Positions 18,187-28,375 are shown, counted from the stretch's first letter. The stretch: 64,000 bases of DNA from Phycisphaerae bacterium (GCA_028279405.1 JANQNU010000079.1:40205-104204), one strand, 5' to 3'. The notes: generated from the letters alone by a model not told the origin. Translations and numbers: made by a program.

Positions 18187-18963
18187 ATGGCCGTGCGACG
18201 TTCGCGCACGTTCAATCTTGTGGTGGGTGTAGCCGCGGTTGTCGTCGTTGGTGCCAGCGGGTACCGCATCTGGGGCGAAGTACAGACCCTGCGTCAACTG
18301 GAGCAAGTGCCCCCGCAGCGGACGAGGTTGGCGTCCGACAGCTTCCACGGCAAGCCAATCGTCGAGCGCGATGGGCGAAGATACCTGTGGGCCAGGGACG
18401 ACGATAATGAGGAGACGGGCGCCCAGTGGTTCGATGTGACCGACTCCACGATCGACCCGCGCGAGTTCCAGTACGGGATCGGCAAGGACAGCATCCCGGC
18501 GATCGACCGGCCGGCGTTTGTCAGGCTCGACGATCCGCGTTTGACCGCGCATGAGATCAAGCCCGAAACGCAAATCATCGGCTACGTACACAACGGTCAA
18601 GCCAAGGCATACCCGCTGGATTTGCTGAATCGCCACGAGCTGGTCAACGACTTCGTCGGCGGTAGACCCGTGACGGTCGGTTACTGACCGCTGGTCGATC
18701 TGTCCGTCGTGTACGGGCGCGCACCATCGAACGAACCCACCACTTTCGGAACCACCGGCTACACCATGCGCAACACTTTCGTGCTCTACGACCGCAGTAC
18801 CGAGACGGTGTGGTATCCGCGTGAGAGCTACCTCGAGGCGACCTCCGGCCCCCGTCGAGGAGAGAAGATTCCGTTCATTGAGAAGCCGGAGCCGATGCGA
18901 CTGGCCGAATGGGGCGCGCGACACCCCGAGACGCTGGTGCTGATCGGCGACGGTGATTCATAG
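18187..18963 (+). CDS. DUF3179-like protein with in-frame UGA at a conserved Cys site (selenoprotein candidate or pseudogene)
   Basis: Reading through the TGA at 18685-18687 gives 258 residues in a single frame. Segment 1 (166 residues) starts with a hydrophobic anchor (LVVGVAAVVVVGASG) and then matches the family: QYGIGKDSIPAIDRPAFV, IIGYVHNGQAKAYPLDLLN and RHELVNDFVGGRPVTVGY. In DUF3179 proteins the next residues are normally Cys-Pro-Leu-Cys; here they are UGA-Pro-Leu-Val. Segment 2 continues the family without loss: TTFGTTGYTMRNTFVLYDRS, TETVWYPRE and ARHPETLVLIG. So one stop replaces one expected Cys. A 7-bp hairpin starts 13 nt downstream. Either UGA is read as selenocysteine, or this is a recent nonsense mutation or base-call error. 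Family role unknown; the protein would be membrane-anchored. Confidence 0.7.
18701..18719 (+). promoter_or_regulatory. Candidate bacterial SECIS hairpin downstream of the UGA
   Basis: TGTCCGT pairs with ACGGGCG (7 bp, two of them G-U) around the loop CGTGT. The loop begins 20 nt after the UGA and has G as its second base. Both fit the published general model for bacterial SECIS elements (UGA-to-loop distance of roughly 16-37 nt, a G among the first two loop bases). In GC-rich DNA such hairpins are common by chance, so this is suggestive only. Confidence 0.35.
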
Positions 18964-19051
18964 CGCCTGCCATCAGTTAAGCACACCAACGCTAAAAAAA
19001 GTAGTGGTAGGTGGAACGAATCGCGGCGCCGGCGGGTTATCTACTTTGGTG

Positions 19052-19495
19052 ATGATCATGCTCCCGGTGTTGCTGTGTCCAAGGTGTTTCTACGAACTGC
19101 GCGTCGCGGACGTGGGTCGTTGCTCGGAGTGCGGCCATCCGTTCGAGCGGGCCAGCGTTGAGGCCTTCTGGCGCGAGCGTGAACTTGCCCCCGGCACCGT
19201 AGGTTCCATGGTCCTCTGGCCGCCGCTGGCGACCCTGCTCGGGCTGGCATTTGCGGCCCTTTACCTGGACCCTCACCTTCTGCTACCGGCCTGCGTTGCG
19301 GTCGGCGGCGGACTGGTCAGCAATTGCGTGCTGGCGAACACACTCGAGTATGCGCGGATTCGACGGCAGGCTACCGGCGAGCGCAGCCTGAACTACATCC
19401 GCATCCTGGCGCGGATCCTCGTCATTACGGCATTGCAGGTTGCGCTAATGGTACTTGTGGTTTGGCTCATGGCTCTTCTGATCGCGGCCCGTTGA
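19052..19495 (+). CDS. Zinc-ribbon membrane protein, paralog of 60948-61427
   Basis: 147 residues from ATG 19052; GTG 19049 and ATG 19058 are alternatives, and the frame is open back to a GTG at 18953 that overlaps the DUF3179 gene. A four-Cys ribbon LCPRCFYELRVADVGRCSEC opens the protein, followed by GHPFERASVEAFWRERE, a hydrophobic pair (WPPLATLLGLAFAALYL, LLLPACVAVGGGLVSNCVL), the motif LANTLEYARIRR and a last membrane helix (ILVITALQVALMVLVVWLM). The same order with very similar words occurs at 60948-61427. The stop abuts the stop of the convergent SDR gene. Function unknown. Confidence 0.7.
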   Translation: MIMLPVLLCPRCFYELRVADVGRCSECGHPFERASVEAFWRERELAPGTVGSMVLWPPLATLLGLAFAALYLDPHLLLPACVAVGGGLVSNCVLANTLEYARIRRQATGERSLNYIRILARILVITALQVALMVLVVWLMALLIAAR

Positions 19496-20584
19496 TCAGA
19501 AGAACCACTTGGCGACCTTGAGGATGCCTTGTTTCCAGGGCACGCGGTGGGAGACGCCGCTGGCGCCGTCGAACTTGTGCAAGTTGTCGAGGTACCACTC
19601 GTAGTTGCGGACGAGCGCCTGCTTGTTCGAGAAGCGCGGCGCGTAACCCAGCACACGCTCGGCCTTCTCGATCGAAACGAACGAATCGGTCGATGCGGTC
19701 TCGTATACCCATTTGTAGAGTGGCGACAGCTTGAACAACTCGAGTACCCGCAACGTCCAGATCATCGGCGTCGCGGGGAAGCCGCGGATCTTCTTGCCGT
19801 GGCCGGCGCGATCGAGGACCGCCTGGTAGTCCTCTTTCATCGTCGTGTACTCTTTCGCGCCGATGTTGAACACGTCATTGACCGCATCGCGCTCGCCCGT
19901 GCAACAGAGGTAGACCGCGTCGCAGAGGTCTTCGACGTCCAGCAGTTGGTAGCGGTTGTTGCCGCTGCCGATCATCGGGAAGCCTTTGCCGTCCTTGGCC
20001 CAGTCGTAGAACAGCGCAAACACGCCGAGTCGTTCCGGTCCGATGAACGACTTCGGGCGGATGATCGGGACGCACATGTCATGCTTTTCGCGGTACTCGA
20101 CGCACAGCGCCTCGGCCTTGATCTTCGCTTCGCCATACGGGCCGACGCCGATCTTGCGGTCGTCCTCATAGAGCGGATGGTGATCGGGAATTCCGTAGAC
20201 CGCGGTCGACGAGATGTGTACGACGCGTTCGACGCCGGCGTCACGCGCCGCCTCGAGCACGTTCCGGGTACCGTCGATGTCGGTCGAGAAGATATCCTCC
20301 TTGGAGTACAGCGGCAGGGCGGCGGCGCAGTGAATCACGATGTTCGCGCCGCGCGTCGCCTCGCGGACCTTTTCCGGGTCGCGGATGTCGCCGCGGACCT
20401 CGGTAACCTGTTCCTTGCAGTCCTCGTAGTCGAAAGGTTCGAGGTCCAGCGACGTAACCGTGTGGCCCTCGGCCAGCAGATGTCGCACGAGGTTGATGCC
20501 GAGGAATCCGGCGCCGCCGGTGATCATGTAATGCTTGGATTCGGTGGCCGGTGTGGTACCGGAGGAATCTGCGGATTGTGCCAT
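19496..20584 (-). CDS. NAD(P)-dependent epimerase/dehydratase family protein (extended SDR)
   Basis: 362 residues. Nucleotide-binding motif YMITGGAGFLGINLVRHLL, SDR core HISSTAVYGIPDHH and active-site YxxxK in GPYGEAKIKAEAL, then RPKSFIGPERLG and the LLDVEDLCDAVYLCC segment of extended SDRs. These enzymes modify nucleotide sugars or, in one branch, oxidise 3-beta-hydroxysteroid-like substrates. The C-terminal half (ATPMIWTLRVLELFKLSPLY) is hydrophobic and may contact the membrane. Substrate unknown. Convergent with the zinc-ribbon gene, stop codons back to back. Confidence 0.85.
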   Translation of the reverse strand: MAQSADSSGTTPATESKHYMITGGAGFLGINLVRHLLAEGHTVTSLDLEPFDYEDCKEQVTEVRGDIRDPEKVREATRGANIVIHCAAALPLYSKEDIFSTDIDGTRNVLEAARDAGVERVVHISSTAVYGIPDHHPLYEDDRKIGVGPYGEAKIKAEALCVEYREKHDMCVPIIRPKSFIGPERLGVFALFYDWAKDGKGFPMIGSGNNRYQLLDVEDLCDAVYLCCTGERDAVNDVFNIGAKEYTTMKEDYQAVLDRAGHGKKIRGFPATPMIWTLRVLELFKLSPLYKWVYETASTDSFVSIEKAERVLGYAPRFSNKQALVRNYEWYLDNLHKFDGASGVSHRVPWKQGILKVAKWFF

Positions 20585-20717
20585 TACGGTGCTCTCTCGA
20601 GTTTGCTGTCAGGGGGTACGCTCTGCCCTAGCCGTGACCCGCGTCGGGGTCGCGGACGCAAACCGATCCTTATAGGGCAGCGCCCGTCGCGGGGCAAGTC
20701 CCCGTCAATCCGGCGGG

Positions 20718-21353
20718 TCAGCCTCGCGACAGGAAACGCGTCGCGTTGCCGAGATTGTCACGGAGCTGTTTGAGCCCGCGATGGCAGAGCATCTGGGCGG
20801 CGCGGTCGCTGCGGCCCAGCGCCGTTGCGACTTCCGCGATGCTGAGCCCTTCCAGGTAGCGCAGCCGGAGCGCTTCGCGATAGTCTTCGTTCAGGCCGGC
20901 CAACTCGATCTTCAGGGTCCGAGCCCACTCCTGCCGTCGGATCACGCGGCTGGGCGTGAGACTGTCGACCTGGAGCAACTCCAGCAGCGGCGTCAGGCGG
21001 TCCTGGTCTCGTGTGGCGTTCGGTTCGACCTTTTTGTGGCCGCCGCCGCGCTTGGCGCGACGCAGCTCCCGGATTCGATCGAGCATCCGTTGCTGGGCGA
21101 TTCGTGCCACCCAACGCTGAAATCCGTCCCAGCCGGATTCCGCCGAGAAGCGGTGCATTGTCCGAAAGACCTCCAGATGCACATCCTGGAGCACATCTTC
21201 CGCCGCCAGTAGTGACCGCAAATCAGCCGGAACCGCTCTGCGAACCTGGTCTTCGGTCACCGAATACAGGGCGTACAGCAGTTCGCTGAGCGCTGTGTGA
21301 TCGCCAGCCACGGCGCGCTCGATCGCGTCCTGGTACTCGGGGGCTTCGCTCAT
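20718..21353 (-). CDS. ECF-type RNA polymerase sigma factor
   Basis: 211 residues from ATG 21353. Region 2 at about 30-100 (LLAAEDVLQDVHLEVFRTM, FQRWVARIAQQRMLDRIREL) and region 4 at about 150-200 (LNEDYREALRLRYLEGLSIA then EVATALGRSDRAAQMLCHRG) give the helix-turn-helix for the -35 element. The linker is basic (KRGGGHKK). No anti-sigma gene is adjacent and there is no clear ribosome binding site. It lies just downstream of the aconitase gene on the same strand (40-nt gap), but a functional link is only a guess. Confidence 0.88.
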   Translation of the reverse strand: MSEAPEYQDAIERAVAGDHTALSELLYALYSVTEDQVRRAVPADLRSLLAAEDVLQDVHLEVFRTMHRFSAESGWDGFQRWVARIAQQRMLDRIRELRRAKRGGGHKKVEPNATRDQDRLTPLLELLQVDSLTPSRVIRRQEWARTLKIELAGLNEDYREALRLRYLEGLSIAEVATALGRSDRAAQMLCHRGLKQLRDNLGNATRFLSRG

Positions 21354-21392
21354 GGTCACGCGTGCGCCGGCGGTTGCTGCCGACTTCCAGCG

Positions 21393-24170
21393 TCAGCTGT
21401 TCGCTTCACGGATCATTCGTCGTAGTACGGTCTGGAGCACGCCGCCGTTGCGGTAGTAGTCGACTTCGACGGCAGTATCGACCCGGCAACGCGTGCCGAA
21501 TTCGGTGGTCTTGCCGGTCTCGGCGTGCGTCGCGACCACGCGCAACTCCTGGCGCGGTTGCAGGTTGTCGCTCAGGTCCGGGATCGAGAAGGTCTCGTGT
21601 CCGGTGAGTCCATGCGTCTCGCGGCTCTCGTTCGGCAGAAACTCGAGCGGCAGCACCCCCATGCACACCAGGTTGGTACGGTGGATTCGCTCGAAGCTCG
21701 TCGCGATCACCGCTCGCACACCCAGCAGAAACGTGCCCTTGGCGGCCCAGTCGCGGCTGGAGCCCATGCCGTAGTCCTTGCCGGCGATTACCACCAACGG
21801 CGTTCCATCGAGGCGATACTGCATCGCCGCCTCGTAGATCGACATCTGCTCGCCTTCGGGAAGGTAGGTGGTAACCCCGCCCTCGGTGCCGGGTGCGAGC
21901 AGATTGCGGATGCGGACGTTGGCGAACGTGCCGCGGGTCATGACGCGGTCGTTGCCGCGCCGTGAGCCGTAGCTGTTGAAGTCCTTGGGCTGTACGCCGT
22001 GCTCTTGCAGAAACCGTCCGGCCGGAGAATCGGGCTTGATCGAACCCGCCGGGCTGATGTGGTCCGTTGTCACGCTTTCGCCAAGTAATGCCAGGCAGCG
22101 CGCGCCCTCCAGCGCCGTGATCATCGGTGCTTCCGCGGACAGGTTCTCAAAGAAGGGCGGCTCCTGGATGTAGGTGCTCTCCTCCCTCCACTCGTAGACG
22201 CTACCACCGGTTGCCGGGATGTTCTGCCAGTTTTCGTCACCGGTGAAAACGTCCGCGTAACGCTGCTTGAACATCTCCGGCGTCAGGCAGCGCTGCACAG
22301 TGCTGTTGATTTCGTCCTGCTTCGGCCAGATGTCCTTCAGGAAGACGTCGCGACCGTCGCCATCGCGCCCGACGGGATCGCGATGCAGATCGATGTCGAC
22401 CGTTCCCGCGAGCGCATACGCGACCACGAGCGGCGGAGACGCCAGGTAATTGGCCTTGATCGCCGGGTGAATCCGGGCCTCGAAGTTCCGGTTCCCGCTC
22501 AGCACGGACGCGACGACAAGATCGGCTTGAACGACTGCGTCGTTGATGGCCTCAGGCAGCGGACCGCTGTTGCCGATGCAGGTCGTGCAGCCGTAGCCGA
22601 CAGTCTGGAAACCGAGTTGGTCGAGGCTCGTGTTGAGCCCGGCCTTCTCGAGATAGTCGGTCACGACGCGTGAGCCCGGTGCGAGACTGGTCTTGACCCA
22701 TGGCTGGACCGTCAACCCCCGCTCCACAGCCTTCTTCGCGAGCAGGCCGGCAGCGACCATCACCGACGGATTGCTGGTGTTCGTGCAGCTGGTGATGGCG
22801 GCGATCACGACCGCTCCGTGCTGAAGCTGGAATTGGGCATTGTTGTAGTCGACCGCAACGCCTGCACTCGAGTCGGCTTCCGCGACGGCCGTTCCGGCGT
22901 TCGACTCGAGCGCGGCGCCCGTTCCGGGAGTGGAAGCGGCTGCCGCGCTGTCCGCGCCGGCCTTGCCGAACGTCGTGGACAGGTCACGTCGCCATTGTGT
23001 TTGCATCCCGGAGAGTGCGATCCGGTCCTGTGGTCGGCGCGGGCCCGCCAAACTCGGCTCGATCGTGCCGAGGTCGAGCTCGAGCAACGCGCTGTACTCC
23101 GCTTCCGGGCTGTCGGCAGTCCGAAACAGCCCCTGCTCTTTGCAGTAGCGCTCGACGAGGTCGATCTCGTCAGCGTTGCGGCCGGTGAGACGCATGTAGG
23201 TCAGGGTCTGTTCGTCGACCGGGAAGAAACCGATGGTCGCGCCATACTCGGGGGCCATGTTGCCGATCGTCGCCCGGTCGGCGAGTCGCATGTGATCGAG
23301 GCCGGGGCCCGAGAATTCGACGAACTTGCCGACCACGCCGTGACTGCGGAGCAGCTCCGTGACCCGCAGTACCAGGTCGGTGGCGGTGGCCCCCTCGTGC
23401 AGCGCGCCGGTCAGTCGTACGCCGACGACCTCGGGGACGAGCATGTAGATCGGCTGGCCCAGCATGGCAGCTTCGGCCTCGATGCCGCCGACGCCCCACC
23501 CGACGACGCCCAGCCCGTTGATCATCGTCGTATGGCTGTCCGTTCCGACCAGCGTGTCCGGGAAGGCGTGGGTCTCCCCGTTAACGGTGCGACGCATCAC
23601 CGCTTTCGCGAGGTATTCCAGGTTGACCTGATGGACGATGCCGGTCGCCGGGGGCACGACGGTAAAGTTATCGAAGGCCTGTTGTCCCCAGCGCAGGAAC
23701 TCATAGCGCTCGCGGTTGCGCATGAATTCGAGCTTGGCGTTGAGTGCGAGGGCGTCATTGGCGCCGAAATAGTCGACCTGCACGGAGTGGTCGATGACGA
23801 GGTCGGCCGGGATGATCGGATTGATTCGTTGCGGATCGCCGCCGGCGGTTTGCATTGCCGAGCGCATGGCGGCGAGATCGACGAGCGCGGGGACGCCGGT
23901 GAAATCTTGCAGCACGACGCGGGCCGGCATGAACGGAATCTCGCCGGCCGGAACCTGCTGAGCGTTCCAGCCGCACAGCGTGCGGACGTCGTCTTCCTGC
24001 ACGGTGAATCCATCGACGTTCCGCAGCACCGCTTCGAGCAGGATGCGGATCGAGTAGGGGAGCCGGCCCAGATTGACGATGCCCGCCTTCTCGAGGGCAT
24101 CGAGACGGAACAGCGTGATTTTTCCGCCGTTGGTGTCCAGTGTCGCTTTCGCGCCGAACGGATCGCTCAT
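21393..24170 (-). CDS. acnA: Aconitate hydratase, AcnA/IRP1 type
   Basis: 925 residues from ATG 24170. Substrate and cluster motifs: [40 protein letters not shown], cluster Cys in [10 protein letters not shown] (about 462) and in [14 protein letters not shown] (two Cys at about 528 and 531), then the C-terminal swivel domain with [19 protein letters not shown] and [13 protein letters not shown]. Interconverts citrate and isocitrate in the TCA cycle; needs a 4Fe-4S cluster. An Ala/Ser/Gly-rich, low-complexity insertion lies at about 402-442, just before the first cluster Cys. It stands upstream of the ECF sigma gene. Confidence 0.96.
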   Translation of the reverse strand: MSDPFGAKATLDTNGGKITLFRLDALEKAGIVNLGRLPYSIRILLEAVLRNVDGFTVQEDDVRTLCGWNAQQVPAGEIPFMPARVVLQDFTGVPALVDLAAMRSAMQTAGGDPQRINPIIPADLVIDHSVQVDYFGANDALALNAKLEFMRNRERYEFLRWGQQAFDNFTVVPPATGIVHQVNLEYLAKAVMRRTVNGETHAFPDTLVGTDSHTTMINGLGVVGWGVGGIEAEAAMLGQPIYMLVPEVVGVRLTGALHEGATATDLVLRVTELLRSHGVVGKFVEFSGPGLDHMRLADRATIGNMAPEYGATIGFFPVDEQTLTYMRLTGRNADEIDLVERYCKEQGLFRTADSPEAEYSALLELDLGTIEPSLAGPRRPQDRIALSGMQTQWRRDLSTTFGKAGADSAAAASTPGTGAALESNAGTAVAEADSSAGVAVDYNNAQFQLQHGAVVIAAITSCTNTSNPSVMVAAGLLAKKAVERGLTVQPWVKTSLAPGSRVVTDYLEKAGLNTSLDQLGFQTVGYGCTTCIGNSGPLPEAINDAVVQADLVVASVLSGNRNFEARIHPAIKANYLASPPLVVAYALAGTVDIDLHRDPVGRDGDGRDVFLKDIWPKQDEINSTVQRCLTPEMFKQRYADVFTGDENWQNIPATGGSVYEWREESTYIQEPPFFENLSAEAPMITALEGARCLALLGESVTTDHISPAGSIKPDSPAGRFLQEHGVQPKDFNSYGSRRGNDRVMTRGTFANVRIRNLLAPGTEGGVTTYLPEGEQMSIYEAAMQYRLDGTPLVVIAGKDYGMGSSRDWAAKGTFLLGVRAVIATSFERIHRTNLVCMGVLPLEFLPNESRETHGLTGHETFSIPDLSDNLQPRQELRVVATHAETGKTTEFGTRCRVDTAVEVDYYRNGGVLQTVLRRMIREANS

Positions 24171-24667
24171 CAATCAATCCTTCCCGCTACGCTGCCGTGG
24201 GGTGAACTCTCGGATGCCTTTGACCGTGCTGTCGTGCGAACGGCGCTGGTCTCCGTCCACTTGGAGCATACGCGATTGTCGGCCGAAAATCGACGGGGCG
24301 GGGAAGCAAGCTCCCTCGGCGAGGCCTTTGTCTACGCCAAAGAAATGGTGCCCACCCCAATCTAATAGGGCGGGCGCCTCCCCCGAGGCACGCTGGCTGC
24401 TCGCTCGCGCTCGCGGCTCGTTGGCACCCGTCACGTACGGGACGCGGATGCGAGCCCGGAGCGCGATACGGAGGCGCAAGAAAGGCGCGATGGAAGGCAC
24501 ACGGAGTTCGATCGTAGATGTTTTGGTGCCCCAGGGTTTTACCCTGGGGGACACGTTGATTTGCTCCGAGAAACGCGTCCCCCACCCCAAGATGGGGCGG
24601 GGCATCGAGGACCCGCGTTTGAGATCTGGACGATCTGCTGCCAGCGGGATACACTCCGAGGTTCTTC
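24171..24667. repeat. Intergenic repeat island A
   Basis: About 500 nt with no gene. It holds at least four short modules seen elsewhere in the window: a GGGAAGCAAGCTCCCTCG unit (24301-24318), CGCTCGCGGCTCG within 24399-24424, a perfect 8-bp hairpin CCCCAGGG-TTTTA-CCCTGGGG (24529-24549), and CCCCACCCCAAGATGGGG at 24580-24597 continued by CGGGGCA. The same modules, in other orders and orientations, appear at 28380, 35500, 42880, 46850 and 59960-60180. Confidence 0.6.
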
Positions 24668-24668
24668 G

Positions 24669-24741
24669 GTGGGCGTAGCTCAGTTGGTAGAGCACCAGGT
24701 TGTGGTCCTGGGGGTCGCGGGTTCGAGCCCCGTCGCTCACC
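24669..24741 (+). tRNA. tRNA-His (GTG anticodon)
   Basis: Full cloverleaf. Acceptor GTGGGCG pairs with CGCTCAC; D arm GCTC/GAGC; anticodon stem CCAGG/CCTGG with loop TTGTGGT, anticodon GTG at 24702-24704; T arm GCGGG/CCCGT with TTCGAGC. The discriminator is C and the preceding base (24668) is G, giving the encoded G-1 that histidyl-tRNA synthetase needs. CCA is not encoded. Confidence 0.95.
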
Positions 24742-24828
24742 CTTGCTTTTCATTCCTGCCGCACAATCCGTTCGATTCGCGCTCGGCTGCTTGCTTGCCC
24801 CTCAGTTTCCGTCCACACTTTCGTCAGA

Positions 24829-26313
24829 ATGGGACTCGATTGGACTGCGTCAAGCATCGCGGCGGCGGTCCACGATGGGCGTTGCGCGCCGTTGGCGCTT
24901 TGCGACCACGTGGACGCCCGCATCGATCGTGTCGAGCCGGATATCGGCGCGTTCCTGGAGCGGTGTGCCGACCACGCCCGCGACTCCGCTCGTGGAGTCG
25001 ATCAGCGGGTTCCTGGCGAACGACCGACCCTGGCGGGCGTGCCGATTGCCCTGAAGGACAACATTTGCACGACGTTTGCGAAGACGACGTGTGCATCGCG
25101 GATTCTGGCGGACTATCGATCGCCGTACGACGCGACCGTCGTGGATCGACTTCTGCGGGCCGGCGCGCTCATTGTCGGCAAGACAAATCTCGATGAGTTT
25201 GCGATGGGCTCGTCGAACGAGAATAGCGGCTTCCACCCGACCCGTAATCCCTGGCGACCCGATTGCGTTCCCGGTGGATCGTCCGGCGGCTCCGTCGCAG
25301 CGGTCGCATCCGGGATGGTCCCGGTTGCGCTGGGGTCCGACACCGGAGGCTCTATCCGCTTGCCGGCGGCGTTCTGTGGCGTTGTTGGCCTGAAGCCGTC
25401 CTACGGGCGCGTCTCGCGCTACGGGCTGGTCGCGTACGGTTCGAGCCTTGACCAGATCGGTCCGATCGCGCGTGACGTGACGGATGTCGCGATGGTGCTC
25501 CAGGTCATCGCCGGCCGCGACGAGCGCGACGCCACGTCCGTGGATGAACCCGTGCCCGACTACCGTCGAGCGCTGGAGGACGCGGCCCTCGCCGGTTGTG
25601 CCAAGACGCTACGGATCGGTCTGCCACGTGCGTACTTCGGCGATGGTCTGCATCCCGAGGTCCGCGCCGCTATCGAGGCCGCCGTCGAGGTCTATCGCGC
25701 GCGCGGTGCGACCGTCGTCGAGGTCGACATGCCCCACGCTCAGCATGTCGTTGCGGTCTATTACCTGATCGCGACCGCGGAGGCTTCGAGCAACCTGGCG
25801 CGCTACGACGGTGTCCACTACGGTCATCGGACGAAGAGCCCGCAGAACCTGGTCGACCTCTACGCACAGTCGCGGGCCGACGGTTTCGGTGCCGAGGTCA
25901 AACGACGGATCATGCTGGGAACCTTCGCGCTCTCCAGCGGCTACTACGACGCGTATTACGATAAGGCGCTGCGTGCTCGTCGGCTGGTCAAGGACGACTT
26001 CGACCGCGCGTTCGAGCAGGTCGACGTGTTGCTCGGCCCGACGGCGCCGACGCCCGCCTTTCGGTTCGGTGAGAAGACGGCCGATCCGCTTCAGATGTAT
26101 CTCGCGGACGTCTACACCATTTCGGCGAACCTGGCCGGCGTACCTGCGATCTCGATCCCGTGCGGCCTCAGTGCGGAGGGACTGCCGATCGGGCTGCAGT
26201 TGATGGGGCCATTGTTCAGCGAGGAGCGGCTGCTACAGGTCGCGCGACTGTTCGAACAGGAGACCGACTGGCATCAGCGTCGGCCGCCAATCTGGGCCGG
26301 CGACGGGGAGTGA
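24829..26313 (+). CDS. gatA: Glutamyl/aspartyl-tRNA amidotransferase subunit A
   Basis: 494 residues from ATG 24829; the frame stays open upstream through the tRNA but that part is not family-like. Amidase signature: catalytic Lys in [11 protein letters not shown], cis-Ser and Ser nucleophile region in [17 protein letters not shown] and [16 protein letters not shown]. The enzyme releases ammonia from glutamine for GatB to amidate Glu-tRNA-Gln or Asp-tRNA-Asn. gatB and gatC are not in the window. Because glnS is present at 61.4 kb, a main job in Asn-tRNA formation is likely. First gene of a tight run: pyk starts 6 nt after its stop. Confidence 0.95.
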   Translation: MGLDWTASSIAAAVHDGRCAPLALCDHVDARIDRVEPDIGAFLERCADHARDSARGVDQRVPGERPTLAGVPIALKDNICTTFAKTTCASRILADYRSPYDATVVDRLLRAGALIVGKTNLDEFAMGSSNENSGFHPTRNPWRPDCVPGGSSGGSVAAVASGMVPVALGSDTGGSIRLPAAFCGVVGLKPSYGRVSRYGLVAYGSSLDQIGPIARDVTDVAMVLQVIAGRDERDATSVDEPVPDYRRALEDAALAGCAKTLRIGLPRAYFGDGLHPEVRAAIEAAVEVYRARGATVVEVDMPHAQHVVAVYYLIATAEASSNLARYDGVHYGHRTKSPQNLVDLYAQSRADGFGAEVKRRIMLGTFALSSGYYDAYYDKALRARRLVKDDFDRAFEQVDVLLGPTAPTPAFRFGEKTADPLQMYLADVYTISANLAGVPAISIPCGLSAEGLPIGLQLMGPLFSEERLLQVARLFEQETDWHQRRPPIWAGDGE

Positions 26314-26319
26314 CGATCG

Positions 26320-27759
26320 ATGGAGCAGCTGTTCTCCCATACCAAGATTGTGGCAACGCTCGGACCGGCTACGCCCACTGAGGACTCGTTGCGCGAGTTG
26401 CTCGAGGCCGGTGTGAACGTCTGCCGAATCAACTTTTCGCACGGCACGATCGAGCAACACGCCGAGACGCTTGCACGCGTTCGTCGAATCAGTGCCGAAC
26501 TCGGACGTGCAATCGCGGTACTCGGCGACCTGTGCGGCCCGAAGATTCGGCTGAACACCGTCGCGGACGGAATTGCGCTCGAAACCGGACAGGACGTTAC
26601 CTTCGTTCGCGGCGACGCGGTGACCAAGGACGCCAAGACGTTGACGATCAGCTATCCGCAATTTGTGGATGAGGTCAACGTCGGCGAGCGGGTCTACATC
26701 GATGACGGCCTGGTACGGTTGCTTGTCACCGACCGCGAGCCGGATGCCATTCGCTGCCGGTGCACGGTGGGTGGGCCGATCAGTAGCCGCAAGGGGGTAA
26801 ATCTGCCGGATACGAAGCTATCCGTGTCGGCGATCACCGACAAGGATCGCGCAGACGCTCGGTGGGCGATCGAGTCCGGCCTGGACTACGTGGCGCTGTC
26901 GTTCGTCCGCACGCCGGCAGATCTTGCGGAGTTGCGATCGCACATGGCGTCGATCGGGACCCCGATTCCGGTCATCGTCAAGATCGAGAAGACGGAGGCC
27001 CTCGACTATCTGGACGAGTTCATCGCAGCGGCAGACGGCGTGATGATCGCACGCGGCGATCTGGGCGTCGAAATGGACATCTGGCGCGTCCCGCTGGTGC
27101 AGAAGGTGATCGCGCAAAAGTGCCGGGCAGCGGGAAAACCGGTAATTGTCGCGACGCAGATGCTGCAGAGTATGGTCGGCAATCCGTCGCCGACCCGGGC
27201 CGAGGTGAGCGACGTCGCGAACGCGATCCTCGACGGCACCGACGCGGTCATGCTGTCGGCCGAGTCGGCGTCCGGGCAGTATCCGATCCAGTCGGTCGTG
27301 ATGATGCGCCGCATCGCGATTGCGGCCGAGGCGTACCTGGCCAAGCACGGACGCGAGGATGTAACCGGCACGGTAGCGGCAAGCGATCGGATCACGTCGG
27401 CGATCTCGCACGGCGCGATCGAGTCGGCGCGGCATTTGGGCGCCAAGCTCGTCGCCGCCTGGACCTCATCCGGCAACACGGTCCGGTTGCTCGCGAAGTA
27501 TCGACTCGACGTCCCGGTTGTCGGGCTGACCTCGGATATCGACGTCTTTCGTCGCTTAGCGCTGCTCTTCGGCGTGATCCCGATCCAAGTGCCCGGCAGC
27601 AGCAATCCGGCCGAGATGGCCCAGACGCTCGACCGTGTGCTGCTGGAGAAGGACCTCGCACAGGTCGGCGACCTCGTGATCGTTGTCACCTCGACGAATC
27701 CGCACGTGAAGGGCAAGACCGACGCCACGCTGGTTCATCGCGTCGCGAAACTGCAATGA
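26320..27759 (+). CDS. pyk: Pyruvate kinase
   Basis: 479 residues. TIM-barrel core begins KIVATLGPATPTEDSL, with NFSHG and GDLCGPKIR for phosphate and nucleotide, VKIEKTEALDYLDEF for the catalytic Lys and metal-binding Glu, and VMIARGDLGVEM. The C-terminal regulatory domain follows (AISHGAIESARHLGAKLVAA ... GDLVIVVTSTNPHVKGKTDA). Makes ATP and pyruvate from PEP and ADP. GGGAG of the gatA end lies about 9 nt before the ATG. The stop is shared with the next start as ATGA. Confidence 0.97.
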   Translation: MEQLFSHTKIVATLGPATPTEDSLRELLEAGVNVCRINFSHGTIEQHAETLARVRRISAELGRAIAVLGDLCGPKIRLNTVADGIALETGQDVTFVRGDAVTKDAKTLTISYPQFVDEVNVGERVYIDDGLVRLLVTDREPDAIRCRCTVGGPISSRKGVNLPDTKLSVSAITDKDRADARWAIESGLDYVALSFVRTPADLAELRSHMASIGTPIPVIVKIEKTEALDYLDEFIAAADGVMIARGDLGVEMDIWRVPLVQKVIAQKCRAAGKPVIVATQMLQSMVGNPSPTRAEVSDVANAILDGTDAVMLSAESASGQYPIQSVVMMRRIAIAAEAYLAKHGREDVTGTVAASDRITSAISHGAIESARHLGAKLVAAWTSSGNTVRLLAKYRLDVPVVGLTSDIDVFRRLALLFGVIPIQVPGSSNPAEMAQTLDRVLLEKDLAQVGDLVIVVTSTNPHVKGKTDATLVHRVAKLQ

Positions 27760-28343
27760 ACCCGGCGGCAGCCAAACGCGCCCTGCGAGACAGACTGCGC
27801 GAAACACTGCGCCAAGTCGACCCGGCGGATCTGGAGCGACACAGTGCGGCGATCGCCGACGCGTTCATCGCCAGCGCGCCGTACACCGATTGTCGCACAC
27901 TGGTCGCTTACCTGTCGCTGCCCCGCGAAGTTTGCACAGACGCGTTGGTCGAGCAGGCGTGGCGGGATGGCAAACGGGTCCTGGCGCCGCGCGTCGGCGC
28001 CGACGACACGACCCTGGAGCTTGTCGAAATCCGGTCGTGGTCCGACGTCAAGCCAGGCTTTCGCGGGATTCGCGAGCCGACGGGAACCACAATCGCGGCG
28101 GCAGGGCCGTCGACGGTGCTGCTCGTGCCTGGGCTCGGGTTTACCGACGACGGGCGACGCCTCGGTCGCGGCGGCGGGCACTACGATCGCTTGCTGAGAA
28201 CCCTGTCCGATGACACTGCCGACCCCGTGCTTCCCTGCGGTATCGTGCTGGAAGCGCAGCTGGTCCCGGATCTGCCTGCCGAGCCGCACGATCAGCGCGT
28301 CCGGATGATCGTCACCGAACACCGCCTGATCATGGTGATGTGA
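27756..28343 (+). CDS. 5-formyltetrahydrofolate cyclo-ligase
   Basis: 195 residues. The start ATG overlaps the pyk stop (ATGA), which fixes the start. Signature LLVPGLGFTDDGRRLGRGGG then HYDRLL is the MgATP and substrate site of the family; ALRDRLRETLRQVDP opens the protein as in relatives. Converts 5-formyl-THF and ATP to 5,10-methenyl-THF. Third gene of the gatA-pyk run; the coupling of a one-carbon enzyme to pyruvate kinase is probably only an operon convenience. Confidence 0.92.
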   Translation: MNPAAAKRALRDRLRETLRQVDPADLERHSAAIADAFIASAPYTDCRTLVAYLSLPREVCTDALVEQAWRDGKRVLAPRVGADDTTLELVEIRSWSDVKPGFRGIREPTGTTIAAAGPSTVLLVPGLGFTDDGRRLGRGGGHYDRLLRTLSDDTADPVLPCGIVLEAQLVPDLPAEPHDQRVRMIVTEHRLIMVM

Positions 28344-28375
28344 CTCGCGCCCGTTACCCACCGCGTGCGCCGAGG

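Noticed and set aside
22818..24365. Open frame of about 500 codons antisense to aconitase
   Set aside because: Same cause; no motif, and the aconitase reading is certain.
24171..24667. CRISPR array or insertion sequence in the repeat islands
   Set aside because: Units are short palindromes of mixed kinds, not equal repeats with spacers, and no transposase or terminal repeats are present.
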